Shown here: piece by piece, positions 40,812 to 48,363 of the stretch
How positions within the stretch are numbered: position 1 is the stretch's first letter
How the letters are laid out: each line of letters begins with the position of its first letter
Program-made: the position numbers and the translations under genes
Assembly: GCA_028715215.1 (NCBI GenBank)
Contig: JAQUSF010000013.1
Coordinates: 1 to 48,363 of the forward strand
Reading direction: 5' to 3'
DNA from: Candidatus Zixiibacteriota bacterium
GTDB taxonomy: Bacteria > Zixibacteria > MSB-5A5 > GN15 > FEB-12
DNA: 48,363 bases
The notes under the pieces: generated by a model
Told to the model about the DNA's origin: nothing
The model's database searches: none
What the model saw: the letters and a program-made list of their open reading frames with translations, nothing else

Positions 40812-42119
40812 TTACATTGACCTTCCTCTGATTTTCCCTTTTTTCAGGAAACCGTCATAATGTCTCATTACCAGGTGCGATTCAATCTGCTGGAGCGTAT
40901 CCAGCGCCACGCCGACGACAATCAGAAGACCGGTGCCGCCGAAGAAGAAGTTGACATTGGCGCGGCTAATCAAGACCCAGGGCAGAATGGCGATACAGGC
41001 GAAGAAAATCGCTCCCGGCAAGGTAATGCGGGTCAAAATCTTTTCTATATAATCGGACGTATTTTTACCGGGGCGAATACCGGGTATATAACCGCCGTTT
41101 TTCCGCATATTATCCGCCATTTCCATCGGGTTGAAGACGATAGCGGTATAAAAATAAGCGAAGAATATGATAATCAGACCATAGATAATCGAATACCAGA
41201 AGGCTCCCGGGGCCAGCCAGACCGACATCATGTTCTGCAACCATTCCGTTTCCGGGAAAAGTTGCGCCACCGTTGATGGCAGGAACATAATCGACTGGGC
41301 AAAGATAATCGGGATAACGCCGGCCGAGTTGACCGACAGCGGCAGATGGGTGGTGGCGCCGCCGAACACCTTACGGCCGATAACCTTGCGGGGGTATTGA
41401 ACCGGGATTCTTCTCTGCGCCCGGGTCATCAGGATAACCGCCGCAATAACCGCAACCATCAAACTAACCATGATGATTTCAAGATATATGGGCCGGGTCC
41501 CGTGCCACATGAACAGCACTTCCTCGATAACGGCATCAGGGAAGCGGGCGATAATCCCGATAAAGATAATGAGAGAAATACCGTTGCCGATACCTTTTTC
41601 CGTTATCTGTTCGCCCAGCCACATGATAAAGATCGTGCCGCAGGTAAAAGTCAGAATAGTCAGGGGGATGAACGAAGTTGACGACATGTGTACGGCCGGG
41701 ATACCGTTGAAATTAATGGAAGTAATAAAAACCGAAGTACCCCAGGCCTGCATGGCGGCAATCAAAACCGTCAGGTAACGCGTGTACTGAGTAATTTTAC
41801 GCCGCCCTTCTTCACCCTCACGTTGCAGTCGTTGCAGATACGGCACCACCGCACCGAGCAACTGGAGCATAATGGAAGCCGAGATATAGGGCATAATCCC
41901 CATCGCGAAGATAGTCGCTTTAGCGAACGCCCCGCCGGCAAAGAGGTCCAGAAGCCCGAAGATTGACTGTGACGAAAGGGCACTGGTCAGAATAGACCCG
42001 TCCACACCGGGAGTGGGGATATGCCCACCGATACGGTACACAACCAGAAGGCCGAGAGTGTATAAAATCCTTTTTCTCAGCTCCTCGACCTTGAAGATTG
42101 ACTTAAAAGTCTCTAACAC
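40812..42119 (-). CDS. secY: Preprotein translocase subunit SecY
   Basis: The 435-residue protein has ten membrane segments and the SecY signatures GGHIPTPGVD, FAGGAFAKATIFAMGIMPYISASIMLQLL near the plug and second helix, and NGISLIIFIGIIARFP in the fourth. It is the core of the Sec channel for secretion and membrane insertion. The GTG start at 42119 overlaps the rplO stop by one base (TAGTG) and has a GAGGTG site. Its place after rplO is standard. Confidence 0.98.
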   Translation of the reverse strand: MLETFKSIFKVEELRKRILYTLGLLVVYRIGGHIPTPGVDGSILTSALSSQSIFGLLDLFAGGAFAKATIFAMGIMPYISASIMLQLLGAVVPYLQRLQREGEEGRRKITQYTRYLTVLIAAMQAWGTSVFITSINFNGIPAVHMSSTSFIPLTILTFTCGTIFIMWLGEQITEKGIGNGISLIIFIGIIARFPDAVIEEVLFMWHGTRPIYLEIIMVSLMVAVIAAVILMTRAQRRIPVQYPRKVIGRKVFGGATTHLPLSVNSAGVIPIIFAQSIMFLPSTVAQLFPETEWLQNMMSVWLAPGAFWYSIIYGLIIIFFAYFYTAIVFNPMEMADNMRKNGGYIPGIRPGKNTSDYIEKILTRITLPGAIFFACIAILPWVLISRANVNFFFGGTGLLIVVGVALDTLQQIESHLVMRHYDGFLKKGKIRGRSM

Positions 42120-42556
42120 TAAACCACCTCAGTCTTTCCGCCCGCGGCTTCGATTTTGGCAATCGCTGCTTTGCTGAATGCTGCGGCTTTAATGGTAAAA
42201 GCTTTTTGCACCTCACCGTTCCCCAGAATTTTAATCGGGATGCTGGTGTTTTTCACCAGGCCGGCTTTGAGAAGAGTATCCGCAGTGACCTCTCCGGGCT
42301 CACATCGGTCCAAAGCGGCGAGGTTGACAACCTGATATTCTTTTTTAAAGATATTGGTAAATCCAAATTTAGGCAGGCGGCGATGCAAGGGCATCTGGCC
42401 ACCTTCATAGCCGATCCTTTTCTTGCTACCACTCCGTGCCCGCTGACCCTTATGCCCCCGGCCGGAGGTTTTGCCCATGCCACTGCCGGGACCACGGCCA
42501 ACACGCTTGCGATTCTTTTTCGAACCTTTCGGCGGTTTCAAATCATGTAATTCCAC
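42119..42556 (-). CDS. rplO: 50S ribosomal protein L15
   Basis: The 145-residue protein has the glycine- and arginine-rich start KRVGRGPGSGMGKTSGRGHKGQ, then GQMPLHRRLPKFGF and the C-terminal KAFTIKAAAFSKAAIAKIEAAGG. It binds 23S rRNA late in assembly. The start is a GTG at 42556 behind GAGG. It lies between rpmD and secY. Confidence 0.98.
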   Translation of the reverse strand: MELHDLKPPKGSKKNRKRVGRGPGSGMGKTSGRGHKGQRARSGSKKRIGYEGGQMPLHRRLPKFGFTNIFKKEYQVVNLAALDRCEPGEVTADTLLKAGLVKNTSIPIKILGNGEVQKAFTIKAAAFSKAAIAKIEAAGGKTEVV

Positions 42557-42581
42557 TGCAAGCCTCTATAACTAAAATATT

Positions 42582-42764
42582 TTAATCTATTTTTTCCACC
42601 GTAACCAGATGGGCTACCGCCCGGACCATACCTCGAATCTGGGGCGTATCATCGTGAATCACACTACGACGAATTTTACCCAACCCGAGAGCCTTGATGG
42701 TTCGTTTCTGAGGCTCCTTGCGGTCGATGGTGCTTTTAATCTGTGTAATTTTCAGTCTGCCCAT
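42582..42764 (-). CDS. rpmD: 50S ribosomal protein L30
   Basis: The protein (60 residues) reads GRLKITQIKSTIDRKEPQKR, then TIKALGLGKIRRSVIHDDTPQIRGMVRAVAHLVTVE, with the conserved IRGMVRAV… region. The ATG at 42764 follows GAAGGG by eight nt and is preferred over the TTG at 42770. It sits between rpsE and rplO. Confidence 0.97.
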   Translation of the reverse strand: MGRLKITQIKSTIDRKEPQKRTIKALGLGKIRRSVIHDDTPQIRGMVRAVAHLVTVEKID

Positions 42765-42789
42765 TTTCAAGACCCTTCACAAAAGGTGA

Positions 42790-43272
42790 TCAGGCTTCCT
42801 CGCGGAGACTGATTTCCTGTTTTTTAGTGCGTAAGTTCATAAGACCGTTCATGGTTGCCTTCACCACGTTGCTCGGATTGCGGCTGCCCAGGGCCTTGGC
42901 GAGGATATCCTGTACGCCCAGGGCTTCCAGAACCGCCCGGGCCGCGCCGCCGGCAATCACGCCGGTACCCGGCGACGCCGGGCGCATCACTACGGTTGAA
43001 GCACCATAAACACCATCAATCCGATGGGGGATAGTTCCTTTAATCAGGTTGACCTCGACCATACTGCGCTTGGCCGCTTCCGTACCTTTACGTATCGCTT
43101 CCGATACTTCGGAAGCTTTGCCCATACCAATACCGACCTTGCCCTTTTTGTTGCCGACCGTAACTAGGGCGGTAAAGCTGAAACGCCGGCCACCCTTGAC
43201 AACCTTGGCAACCCGGTTGACATTGATTACCTTTTCCTCGAACTCGAGGGGTTCCATTTCAAACTTTGTCAA
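42790..43272 (-). CDS. rpsE: 30S ribosomal protein S5
   Basis: The 160-residue protein has the double-stranded RNA-binding part [18 protein letters not shown] and the second domain with [44 protein letters not shown]. It guards decoding accuracy near the mRNA entry. The start is a TTG at 43272, chosen because GAGG lies six nt upstream; the ATG at 43257 has no ribosome site. Confidence 0.97.
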   Translation of the reverse strand: MTKFEMEPLEFEEKVINVNRVAKVVKGGRRFSFTALVTVGNKKGKVGIGMGKASEVSEAIRKGTEAAKRSMVEVNLIKGTIPHRIDGVYGASTVVMRPASPGTGVIAGGAARAVLEALGVQDILAKALGSRNPSNVVKATMNGLMNLRTKKQEISLREEA

Positions 43273-43310
43273 TCTCTACCTCATCTATAAAATAATCGAC
43301 ATTTTATCAA

Positions 43311-43685
43311 TTAAAATTTCAGTCCGCCTTTGCGAGCGCCTTCCGCCACCGCTTTGATACGGCCGTGAAAACGGTACTGGTTTCGGTCAAAGACCACGGT
43401 TTCGATGCCCCTGGCTTTAGCAAGCTCGGCAATTTTCAGACCCACTTTTCGGGCTACCTCGGTCTTTTTCTCCTGCGGTTTGATGACTTTAAGCATTTCC
43501 CTGGAATTGGATGCCAGCCCGACCAGGGTAACCATATTTTCATCGTCCACTATTTGAACACTCACGTTATTCAAAGAACGGCTTACCGTCAGTCGGGGGC
43601 ATCCCTTAGTTCCGGAGATTTTACTACGCACCCGCCGGCGACGGCGCTCGGCATTGTTAAGCTTTATAATGTTTTTATCAGCCAT
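43311..43685 (-). CDS. rplR: 50S ribosomal protein L18
   Basis: The 124-residue protein binds 5S rRNA with L5. Visible motifs are RRRRVRSKISGTKGCPRLTVSRSLNNVSVQIVDD and the C-terminal VVFDRNQYRFHGRIKAVAEGARKGGLKF. An AGGA site precedes the ATG. It is placed between rplF and rpsE as expected. Confidence 0.98.
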   Translation of the reverse strand: MADKNIIKLNNAERRRRRVRSKISGTKGCPRLTVSRSLNNVSVQIVDDENMVTLVGLASNSREMLKVIKPQEKKTEVARKVGLKIAELAKARGIETVVFDRNQYRFHGRIKAVAEGARKGGLKF

Positions 43686-43708
43686 TTTCCTACCACACCA
43701 ATACTAAA

Positions 43709-44248
43709 TTATCCAGCGGTTTTGCCGGCCTTGATTCTTACCTGTTCATCGAGATAACGGATACCCTTGCCTTTATAAGGATCCGGTTTTCTCAAAGAAC
43801 GAATTTTGGCCGCGGTTTGTCCTACCAACTCTTTATCTATACCATCAACGACAATTTTATTTTCCTTGGGAACGACACTGACATAAACACCCTCCGGAGG
43901 AATGAAGATGATCGGGTGAGAATAGCCCAGGTAGAGTATCAGACTCCGTTCTTTGACCTCTGCCCGGAAGCCGATGCCGACCATCAGGAGCGTACGGGAG
44001 AAACCTTCCGACACTCCCAGGACCATATTATGTATAAGAGCCCGGGTCAGACCATGAAGAGCCCGATGAGCCTTGTCGTCGGACGGTCGGCTGACCAGAA
44101 CTTCCTGGTTCTCAATAGACACTTTCATGTCCGGATGAAGAGCTTTCGTCATGGCACCTTTGGGACCCGTCACGGAAATTTCGGAGCCACGGAGTTCAAC
44201 CTTTATTTTGGCCGGGATGGAGACCGGCATTTTACCTATTCGCGACAT
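43709..44248 (-). CDS. rplF: 50S ribosomal protein L6
   Basis: The 179-residue protein begins SRIGKMPVSIPAKIKVELRG and ends with the signature RSLRKPDPYKGKGIRYLDEQVRIKAGKTAG. It binds near the sarcin-ricin loop, where translation factors act. An AAGGAAGG site precedes the ATG. Confidence 0.98.
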   Translation of the reverse strand: MSRIGKMPVSIPAKIKVELRGSEISVTGPKGAMTKALHPDMKVSIENQEVLVSRPSDDKAHRALHGLTRALIHNMVLGVSEGFSRTLLMVGIGFRAEVKERSLILYLGYSHPIIFIPPEGVYVSVVPKENKIVVDGIDKELVGQTAAKIRSLRKPDPYKGKGIRYLDEQVRIKAGKTAG

Positions 44249-44263
44249 TGTCCAAACCTTCCT

Positions 44264-44665
44264 TTACCAGCATCTTAATAAGATTTCGCCCCCGATATTT
44301 TTCTTGGCGGCGTCGAAATTGGTCATGACCCCGGATGAAGTCGACAGAATCGACATCCCGCGAGTATTGAAGGTCGACCGTTTTACTTCCTCAGCATCGA
44401 GGTACTTGCGTAAACCGGGACGAGAAATCCTCTGAAAGCCTCTGATAACCGGCGAATCGCCGCGGGTGTACCTGAGGTAAATGCGCAGGATACCCTGTCT
44501 GTTATCGGGCAGTTCGATGAGGTCGCGAACATATTTTGTCTCTTTGAGAATTTTGACAATCTCAAGTTTGAGATTTGAGGCGGGAATATCCACCACGGGC
44601 TTTTTCGCTTTGAGGGCGTTCCTTATCCTCGTCAAAAGGTCAGCGACCGGATCGGTCATCGTCAT
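44264..44665 (-). CDS. rpsH: 30S ribosomal protein S8
   Basis: The 133-residue protein begins MTDPVADLLTRIRNALKAKKP and ends with the signature NTRGMSILSTSSGVMTNFDAAKKNIGGEILLRCW. It binds helix 21 of 16S rRNA and represses the spc operon in E. coli. A GGAGA site precedes the ATG. A second ATG two codons on is also possible. Confidence 0.98.
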   Translation of the reverse strand: MTMTDPVADLLTRIRNALKAKKPVVDIPASNLKLEIVKILKETKYVRDLIELPDNRQGILRIYLRYTRGDSPVIRGFQRISRPGLRKYLDAEEVKRSTFNTRGMSILSTSSGVMTNFDAAKKNIGGEILLRCW

Positions 44666-44689
44666 AAATCATTTCTCCAAATAATAACT

Positions 44690-44875
44690 TTACCAACTAG
44701 CTTTAACCACTCCGGGGATTTCACCGGCCAGAGCCATTTCCCGGAAACAAATACGACAAATCCCGAAGCGACGCAAATAAGCCCGGGGCCGGCCGCATCG
44801 ACGGCAACGGTTATAAGTCCGAACCTTAAACTTCGGCTTGCGTTTCTGTTTTTCTATTAAACACTTTTTAGCCAT
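44690..44875 (-). CDS. rpsN: 30S ribosomal protein S14, zinc-binding type Z
   Basis: The 61-residue protein is the short, zinc-binding S14 with [20 protein letters not shown], giving four cysteines at 24, 27, 40 and 43. The longer form without zinc is absent here. It lies between rplE and rpsH. Confidence 0.98.
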   Translation of the reverse strand: MAKKCLIEKQKRKPKFKVRTYNRCRRCGRPRAYLRRFGICRICFREMALAGEIPGVVKASW

Positions 44876-44882
44876 TCTTCTC

Positions 44883-45422
44883 CTACTTGCGGAAAGGCAT
44901 TCCCAGTTCAGTTAACAACTGACGAGCTTCCTCGTCGGTCCTGGCGGTAGTTGCAATGGTCACCGTCATACCACGTACTTTATCAACTTTATCATAATCA
45001 ATTTCCGGGAAAACCAGCTGTTCTTTAAGACCCAGGTTGTAATTGCCGCGACCGTCGAAAGACTTGGGGCTGACGCCGCGGAAGTCCCGAATACGGGGCA
45101 TGGCAATATTAACCAGGCGGTCGAAAAACTCGTACATTTTTTCCCGGCGCAGAGTAACCATGCAGCCAATCGGGTTACCCTTGCGGACCTTAAAATTCGA
45201 GATGCTTTTCCTGGCTTTGGTCACGACCGGCTTCTGGCCGGTAATGGAGGTCAGGTCAGCCACGGCGGCTTCCAGAGTTTTGGCGTTCTGGAGAGCTTCG
45301 CCGACCCCGATGTTGATGGTGATTTTAATCATTTGCGGAACTTCCATTACGGAAGTATAGCTGTTTTCTTTCATCAACTTGGGGCGAATCTCGGTAAGAT
45401 ATTTATCCTTAAGTCTGGCCAT
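44883..45422 (-). CDS. rplE: 50S ribosomal protein L5
   Basis: The 179-residue protein has [43 protein letters not shown] and the C-terminal [29 protein letters not shown]. It binds 5S rRNA and the P-site tRNA side of the central protuberance. A GAGG site precedes the ATG. Confidence 0.98.
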   Translation of the reverse strand: MARLKDKYLTEIRPKLMKENSYTSVMEVPQMIKITINIGVGEALQNAKTLEAAVADLTSITGQKPVVTKARKSISNFKVRKGNPIGCMVTLRREKMYEFFDRLVNIAMPRIRDFRGVSPKSFDGRGNYNLGLKEQLVFPEIDYDKVDKVRGMTVTIATTARTDEEARQLLTELGMPFRK

Positions 45423-45433
45423 ATCTTAACCTC

Positions 45434-45751
45434 TTAAATTTCCTCTCCGGTTTTGAGACATATTCTGATTTTTCTTTTCTTGCCGCTGTCGTCAATAACC
45501 CGCGAGGAAAATTTCGTGGGTGCGGACAACGAAGAATTGTACAGGGCCACATTGCTTATATGGATGGGATTTTCCATGGTGATAACCCCCCCTTTGGGGC
45601 TCTTCTGGGTGGGCCGCTGATGTTTCTTTTTCATGTTAATGCCTTCCACCAGGAGAACATTTTTCTTGACATCGACATGCAGCACCCGGCCGGTTTTCCC
45701 CTTGTATTGACCGGTGCGGACATAAACGGTATCGCCTTTTTTTATTCTCAT
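45434..45751 (-). CDS. rplX: 50S ribosomal protein L24
   Basis: The 105-residue protein has a KOW motif (RIKKGDTVYVRTGQYKGKTGRVLHVDVKKN) and the next conserved part EGINMKKKHQRPTQKSPKGGVITMENPIHISNVAL. It starts 50S assembly and sits at the exit tunnel. The position between rplN and rplE is standard. Confidence 0.98.
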   Translation of the reverse strand: MRIKKGDTVYVRTGQYKGKTGRVLHVDVKKNVLLVEGINMKKKHQRPTQKSPKGGVITMENPIHISNVALYNSSLSAPTKFSSRVIDDSGKKRKIRICLKTGEEI

Positions 45752-45766
45752 AACGACATATCCCTC

Positions 45767-46135
45767 TCAAATAACCTCGGGAGCGAGGGAGATTATTTTC
45801 ATAAACTGTTTTTCACGTAATTCGCGGGCTACGGGACCGAAAATACGCGTTCCGCGGGGTTCATTCTGTTCATTGATAATGACCGCGGCATTATCGCTGA
45901 ACCTTATCAGCGAACCGTCCTTGCGCTTGAGCTCCGATTTCGTCCGCACCACTACCGCCTTGCAAACCTCGGATTTTTTGACTGTTCCGCCCGGAATAGC
46001 TTCTTTCACCGTCACCACGATAATATCACCGATGGAGGCATACTTTTTCTTGCTCCCGCCGAGGATACGAAAACACATGGCCCTCTTGGCGCCCGAATTA
46101 TCCGCCACAGATAAGACTGTATATTCCTGAATCAT
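45767..46135 (-). CDS. rplN: 50S ribosomal protein L14
   Basis: The 122-residue protein has the signature [19 protein letters not shown] and [46 protein letters not shown]. It forms an intersubunit bridge and binds the silencing factor RsfS in other bacteria. A GAGAGG site precedes the ATG. Confidence 0.98.
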   Translation of the reverse strand: MIQEYTVLSVADNSGAKRAMCFRILGGSKKKYASIGDIIVVTVKEAIPGGTVKKSEVCKAVVVRTKSELKRKDGSLIRFSDNAAVIINEQNEPRGTRIFGPVARELREKQFMKIISLAPEVI

Positions 46136-46165
46136 CGCAAAACACCTCTCTTGAATAAACCCAGC

Positions 46166-46432
46166 CTATTCGGCCTTTTCCAGGATTTCCACCAGGCGCC
46201 AGCGCTTGGTTTTCGATAACGGCTTGGTTTCCATGACCTGAACCAGGTCACCGACCTTCGCCTCATTCTTTTCATCATGAGCATAAAGCTTGGAAAAAGT
46301 TCTGATGGTTTTCAGATAAAGCGGATGCTTCATCGTCCGGTCCACCCGGACTATAATCGACTTATCCATTTTATCGGAAATAACGGTTCCGACACGAACT
46401 TTCCTGGTTGCTCTTTGAATCTTTTCAGCCAT
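46166..46432 (-). CDS. rpsQ: 30S ribosomal protein S17
   Basis: The 88-residue OB-fold protein has [45 protein letters not shown] and the end [18 protein letters not shown]-like pattern ([19 protein letters not shown]). It binds 16S rRNA helices 7 and 11. Its start overlaps the rpmC end by eight bases. Confidence 0.98.
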   Translation of the reverse strand: MAEKIQRATRKVRVGTVISDKMDKSIIVRVDRTMKHPLYLKTIRTFSKLYAHDEKNEAKVGDLVQVMETKPLSKTKRWRLVEILEKAE

Positions 46433-46706
46433 TGCTTTCTTCCTTATTCACCCTGGCTTTTTTCAAACTGTCGGCATCTGCCAGAATAGACCTTTTACTT
46501 TCCGCCAGGACCCTGATACCCTTTTCATCCTCCCTCAAGAGAGTCAGGATACGGGCAATTTCGCGGTCAATCTGTCTGGTGCGCAGGGGATTATCCAGTG
46601 ATTTTATCGATTTGCGCATTTTGAGATTAAAGAGTTCTTCTTCGAGATCTCTTTTCTGCTGGAGGAGTTCCGCCTTGGTTAATTCGCGCATTTCACGTAG
46701 TTTCAT
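46425..46706 (-). CDS. rpmC: 50S ribosomal protein L29 with C-terminal extension
   Basis: The protein (93 residues) has the L29 helix pair ([34 protein letters not shown]…[21 protein letters not shown]). About 25 further residues, rich in charge, follow the usual end near 67. The ATG at 46706 follows GGGAG at seven nt and is preferred over the TTG at 46712. L29 lies near the tunnel exit, where trigger factor and SRP bind, so the tail would be surface-exposed. Confidence 0.96.
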   Translation of the reverse strand: MKLREMRELTKAELLQQKRDLEEELFNLKMRKSIKSLDNPLRTRQIDREIARILTLLREDEKGIRVLAESKRSILADADSLKKARVNKEESNG

Positions 46707-46708
46707 AA

Positions 46709-47131
46709 TCAAACTCCCTCGGTATCGGTACGGGTCACAAATTTGGTTTTCAGGGGCAATTTGTTAGCCGCCAGGCGCAGAGCTTCATTGGCCAGAGCCT
46801 CGTTGACACCCTGGATCTCAAACAGGATTCGACCCGGTTTGATAACCGCCACCCAGAATTCCGGCGCCCCTTTACCTTTACCCATACGGGTTTCCGCCGG
46901 TTTTTTGGTAACGGGCTTGTCCGGGAAAATGCGAATCCAGATTTTCCCGCCCCGCTTTATATGCCGGGTCATGGCAATACGCGCCGCCTCAATCTGGCGG
47001 TTGGTAAGCCAGCAGGGTTCCATCGCTTTCAGACCAAAATCACCAAAGTCGACCGAAAAGCCGCCCTTGGCTTTACCTCTCATGCGGCCACGCTGAGCCT
47101 TGCGAAATTTGGTCCTTTTAGGCATTAACAT
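46709..47131 (-). CDS. rplP: 50S ribosomal protein L16
   Basis: The 140-residue protein starts [21 protein letters not shown] and has the signatures [30 protein letters not shown] and the C-terminal [18 protein letters not shown]. It organises the A-site region of the 50S subunit. The arginine targeted by YcfD-type hydroxylases in other bacteria lies in the RMGKGKG region. A GGAG site precedes the ATG. Confidence 0.98.
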   Translation of the reverse strand: MLMPKRTKFRKAQRGRMRGKAKGGFSVDFGDFGLKAMEPCWLTNRQIEAARIAMTRHIKRGGKIWIRIFPDKPVTKKPAETRMGKGKGAPEFWVAVIKPGRILFEIQGVNEALANEALRLAANKLPLKTKFVTRTDTEGV

Positions 47132-47153
47132 AACTTATATCTCCAAATAATTC

Positions 47154-48089
47154 TTATTCCTTCTTGCCATCCGAGGTTCTGGGAGGCGGATTTTTCTCCG
47201 CCTTGCCATCCGGGCTGTCTTTAGCCGTAACTTTACTGGTAACTTCCTTCTTCCCCTGGTCTTTGCCGGAGCGATTCATTTCGGGACGGCGACCCTTGGG
47301 CATCGCCTGCTCACTCTGAGGAGCCCGGGCACTGCGTCGTACCCGGCCGCGGGGACGTTTTCTTTCGCCACGCATATCTTTACCGCGACGGGGATGGGCT
47401 TCGGCGGCGGCCGCCTGGACGGCTTCCTGAACCGGCTCTTCTTCGGTTATAAACTTACCGGTTTCCATAACTTCACCGCGACAAATCCAAACTTTTACCC
47501 CGATACAGCCATAGGTGGTATGAGCCGTGGCGGTTGAATAGTCGATATCCGCCCTAAGCGTATGCAACGGGGTCCGGCCTTCCTTGTACTTTTCCGTACG
47601 GGCTATTTCAGCCCCGCCTAAACGACCCCCGCACTGCACTTTGATACCCTGGGCACCCATTTTCATGGTCGCTCCGATGGCTTTTTTCATGGCTCTCCGG
47701 AAAGAAACCCGGCCTTCCAGCTGACGGGCAATGGAGTCCGCCACCAGATGGGCGTCAAGCTCCGGTCGCCGGACTTCGACGATATTCAGCATGATGTCCT
47801 TCTTGGTCAACAGCTGAAGTTCTTCGCGAAGTTTATCGACCTCCGCCCCGCGCCGTCCAATGACGATACCCGGCCGGGCGGTCATGATGTCAACCGTGAC
47901 TTTCTTGGGCGCCCGGGAAATGATAACATTGGCGATACCGGCATTATCCAGGCGCTTGTTGATATAACGCTTAATCATCATATCTTCATGAACCAGATCG
48001 GCAAAACTGCGATCCGGAGAATACCAGCGGCTACTCCAGGATTTAATAATCCCTAATCGAAAGCCTATCGGGTTTGTTTTCTGACCCAA
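47154..48089 (-). CDS. rpsC: 30S ribosomal protein S3 with long C-terminal tail
   Basis: The first 207 residues are a normal S3: [22 protein letters not shown], the KH domain with [21 protein letters not shown] and the C-terminal [32 protein letters not shown]. They are followed by about 104 extra residues, first Ala/Glu-rich, then Arg-, Lys- and Pro-rich, with low complexity and no visible fold. S3 lines the mRNA entry channel and has helicase activity with S4 and S5. The tail would protrude at the solvent side. No frameshift or fusion junction is seen. Confidence 0.97.
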   Translation of the reverse strand: MGQKTNPIGFRLGIIKSWSSRWYSPDRSFADLVHEDMMIKRYINKRLDNAGIANVIISRAPKKVTVDIMTARPGIVIGRRGAEVDKLREELQLLTKKDIMLNIVEVRRPELDAHLVADSIARQLEGRVSFRRAMKKAIGATMKMGAQGIKVQCGGRLGGAEIARTEKYKEGRTPLHTLRADIDYSTATAHTTYGCIGVKVWICRGEVMETGKFITEEEPVQEAVQAAAAEAHPRRGKDMRGERKRPRGRVRRSARAPQSEQAMPKGRRPEMNRSGKDQGKKEVTSKVTAKDSPDGKAEKNPPPRTSDGKKE

Positions 48090-48108
48090 ATTTATCTCCT
48101 CAAGAACA

Positions 48109-48363
48109 TTAAATTACTTTCTGTTTCTTAATTGCTGCCTTCTTGGATTTCGTATCCGTACGGGAAGATGTCTTCTTTCCGGCAGAGGCAGTTTTCTTTA
48201 CGGTTTTTTTCTTTTTATCTTTGGTTTTACCGGTCTTCTTTTCTTCCGTTGGCGTGGTTTGCGTCTTGGCTTTAGGCGCTTCCACGGCCTTTTCCAGCTG
48301 GAGACCGGCTTTTTCCTCAAGGACCACCGTCAGATGACAGTAACGTTTCCGGTACCGGTAAAT
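48109..48363 (-). CDS. rplV: 50S ribosomal protein L22, C-terminal part only
   Basis: The frame is open to the right window edge. Its first residues, [20 protein letters not shown], match the end of L22, where a conserved R-x-x-K-R-x-x-H-[IL]-T-[IV]-V segment closes the fold. After it comes a tail of about 65 residues rich in Lys and Thr ([16 protein letters not shown] and similar). The bulk of the gene lies outside the window. It directly precedes rpsC, its normal neighbour. Confidence 0.88.
   Translation of the reverse strand: MYRYRKRYCHLTVVLEEKAGLQLEKAVEAPKAKTQTTPTEEKKTGKTKDKKKKTVKKTASAGKKTSSRTDTKSKKAAIKKQKVI

Overview
The window looks like a chromosomal segment of a Gram-negative bacterium with mid-range G+C. 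Evidence for an outer membrane includes several predicted beta-barrel proteins, lipobox lipoproteins, a heptosyltransferase fused to a heptose-bisphosphate phosphatase, and undecaprenyl-diphosphate phosphatase. PorV/FadL-like porins with the GARAxGMGxA…SxxWNPAGL signature, FN3 lipoproteins, a PEGA-DUF5683 protein and HEAT-repeat proteins point to the FCB superphylum or a related candidate phylum; Zixibacteria-like is my best guess, by inference only. Almost every gene lies on the minus strand. The exceptions are the transporter and galT at 12.4-14.8 kb.

Layout on the minus strand, read from the right edge: 48363-36165 is an uninterrupted S10-spc-alpha ribosomal operon (rplV end, rpsC, rplP, rpmC, rpsQ, rplN, rplX, rplE, rpsN, rpsH, rplF, rplR, rpsE, rpmD, rplO, secY, adk, map, infA, rpmJ, rpsM, rpsK, rpsD, rpoA, rplQ), closed by an intrinsic terminator at about 36080. 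Next come a small membrane protein with a structured leader, plsY-gpsA-merR, tRNA-Pro(GGG), GT2-DinB-surE, tRNA-Pro(CGG), a TIGR00725-acyP-apt operon, and tRNA-Arg(CCT). An OmpP1/FadL-like protein follows, then a TPR-GH57-DUF4870-M48 operon, a PorV-like protein, a polyprenyl sugar-phosphate transferase, a PEGA-FN3 lipoprotein-membrane protein operon, an orphan sigma-54 response regulator and sbcD.

The left part holds the divergent transporter/galT pair, a small beta-barrel protein, uppP-heptosyltransferase/GmhB-amrS, a three-gene overlapping operon (Omp85-like metallopeptidase, beta-propeller lipoprotein, HEAT-repeat protein), and hsp20-dnaK, with dnaK cut by the window edge.

The themes are envelope construction (lipid, LPS and polysaccharide enzymes; surface peptidases), core translation, and proteostasis. 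The points most worth a second look are: the 936-residue peptidase-propeller-Omp85 fusion and its operon; sigma-54-type promoters in front of the sugar transferase and the PorV-like gene, about 4-5 kb from an orphan sigma-54 activator; intrinsic terminators set directly in the short leaders of dnaK and uppP; and two promoters placed so that the mRNA would be leaderless. I see no CRISPR array, insertion sequence, prophage or clear sign of recent transfer. All family assignments come from reading motifs; no database search was run.
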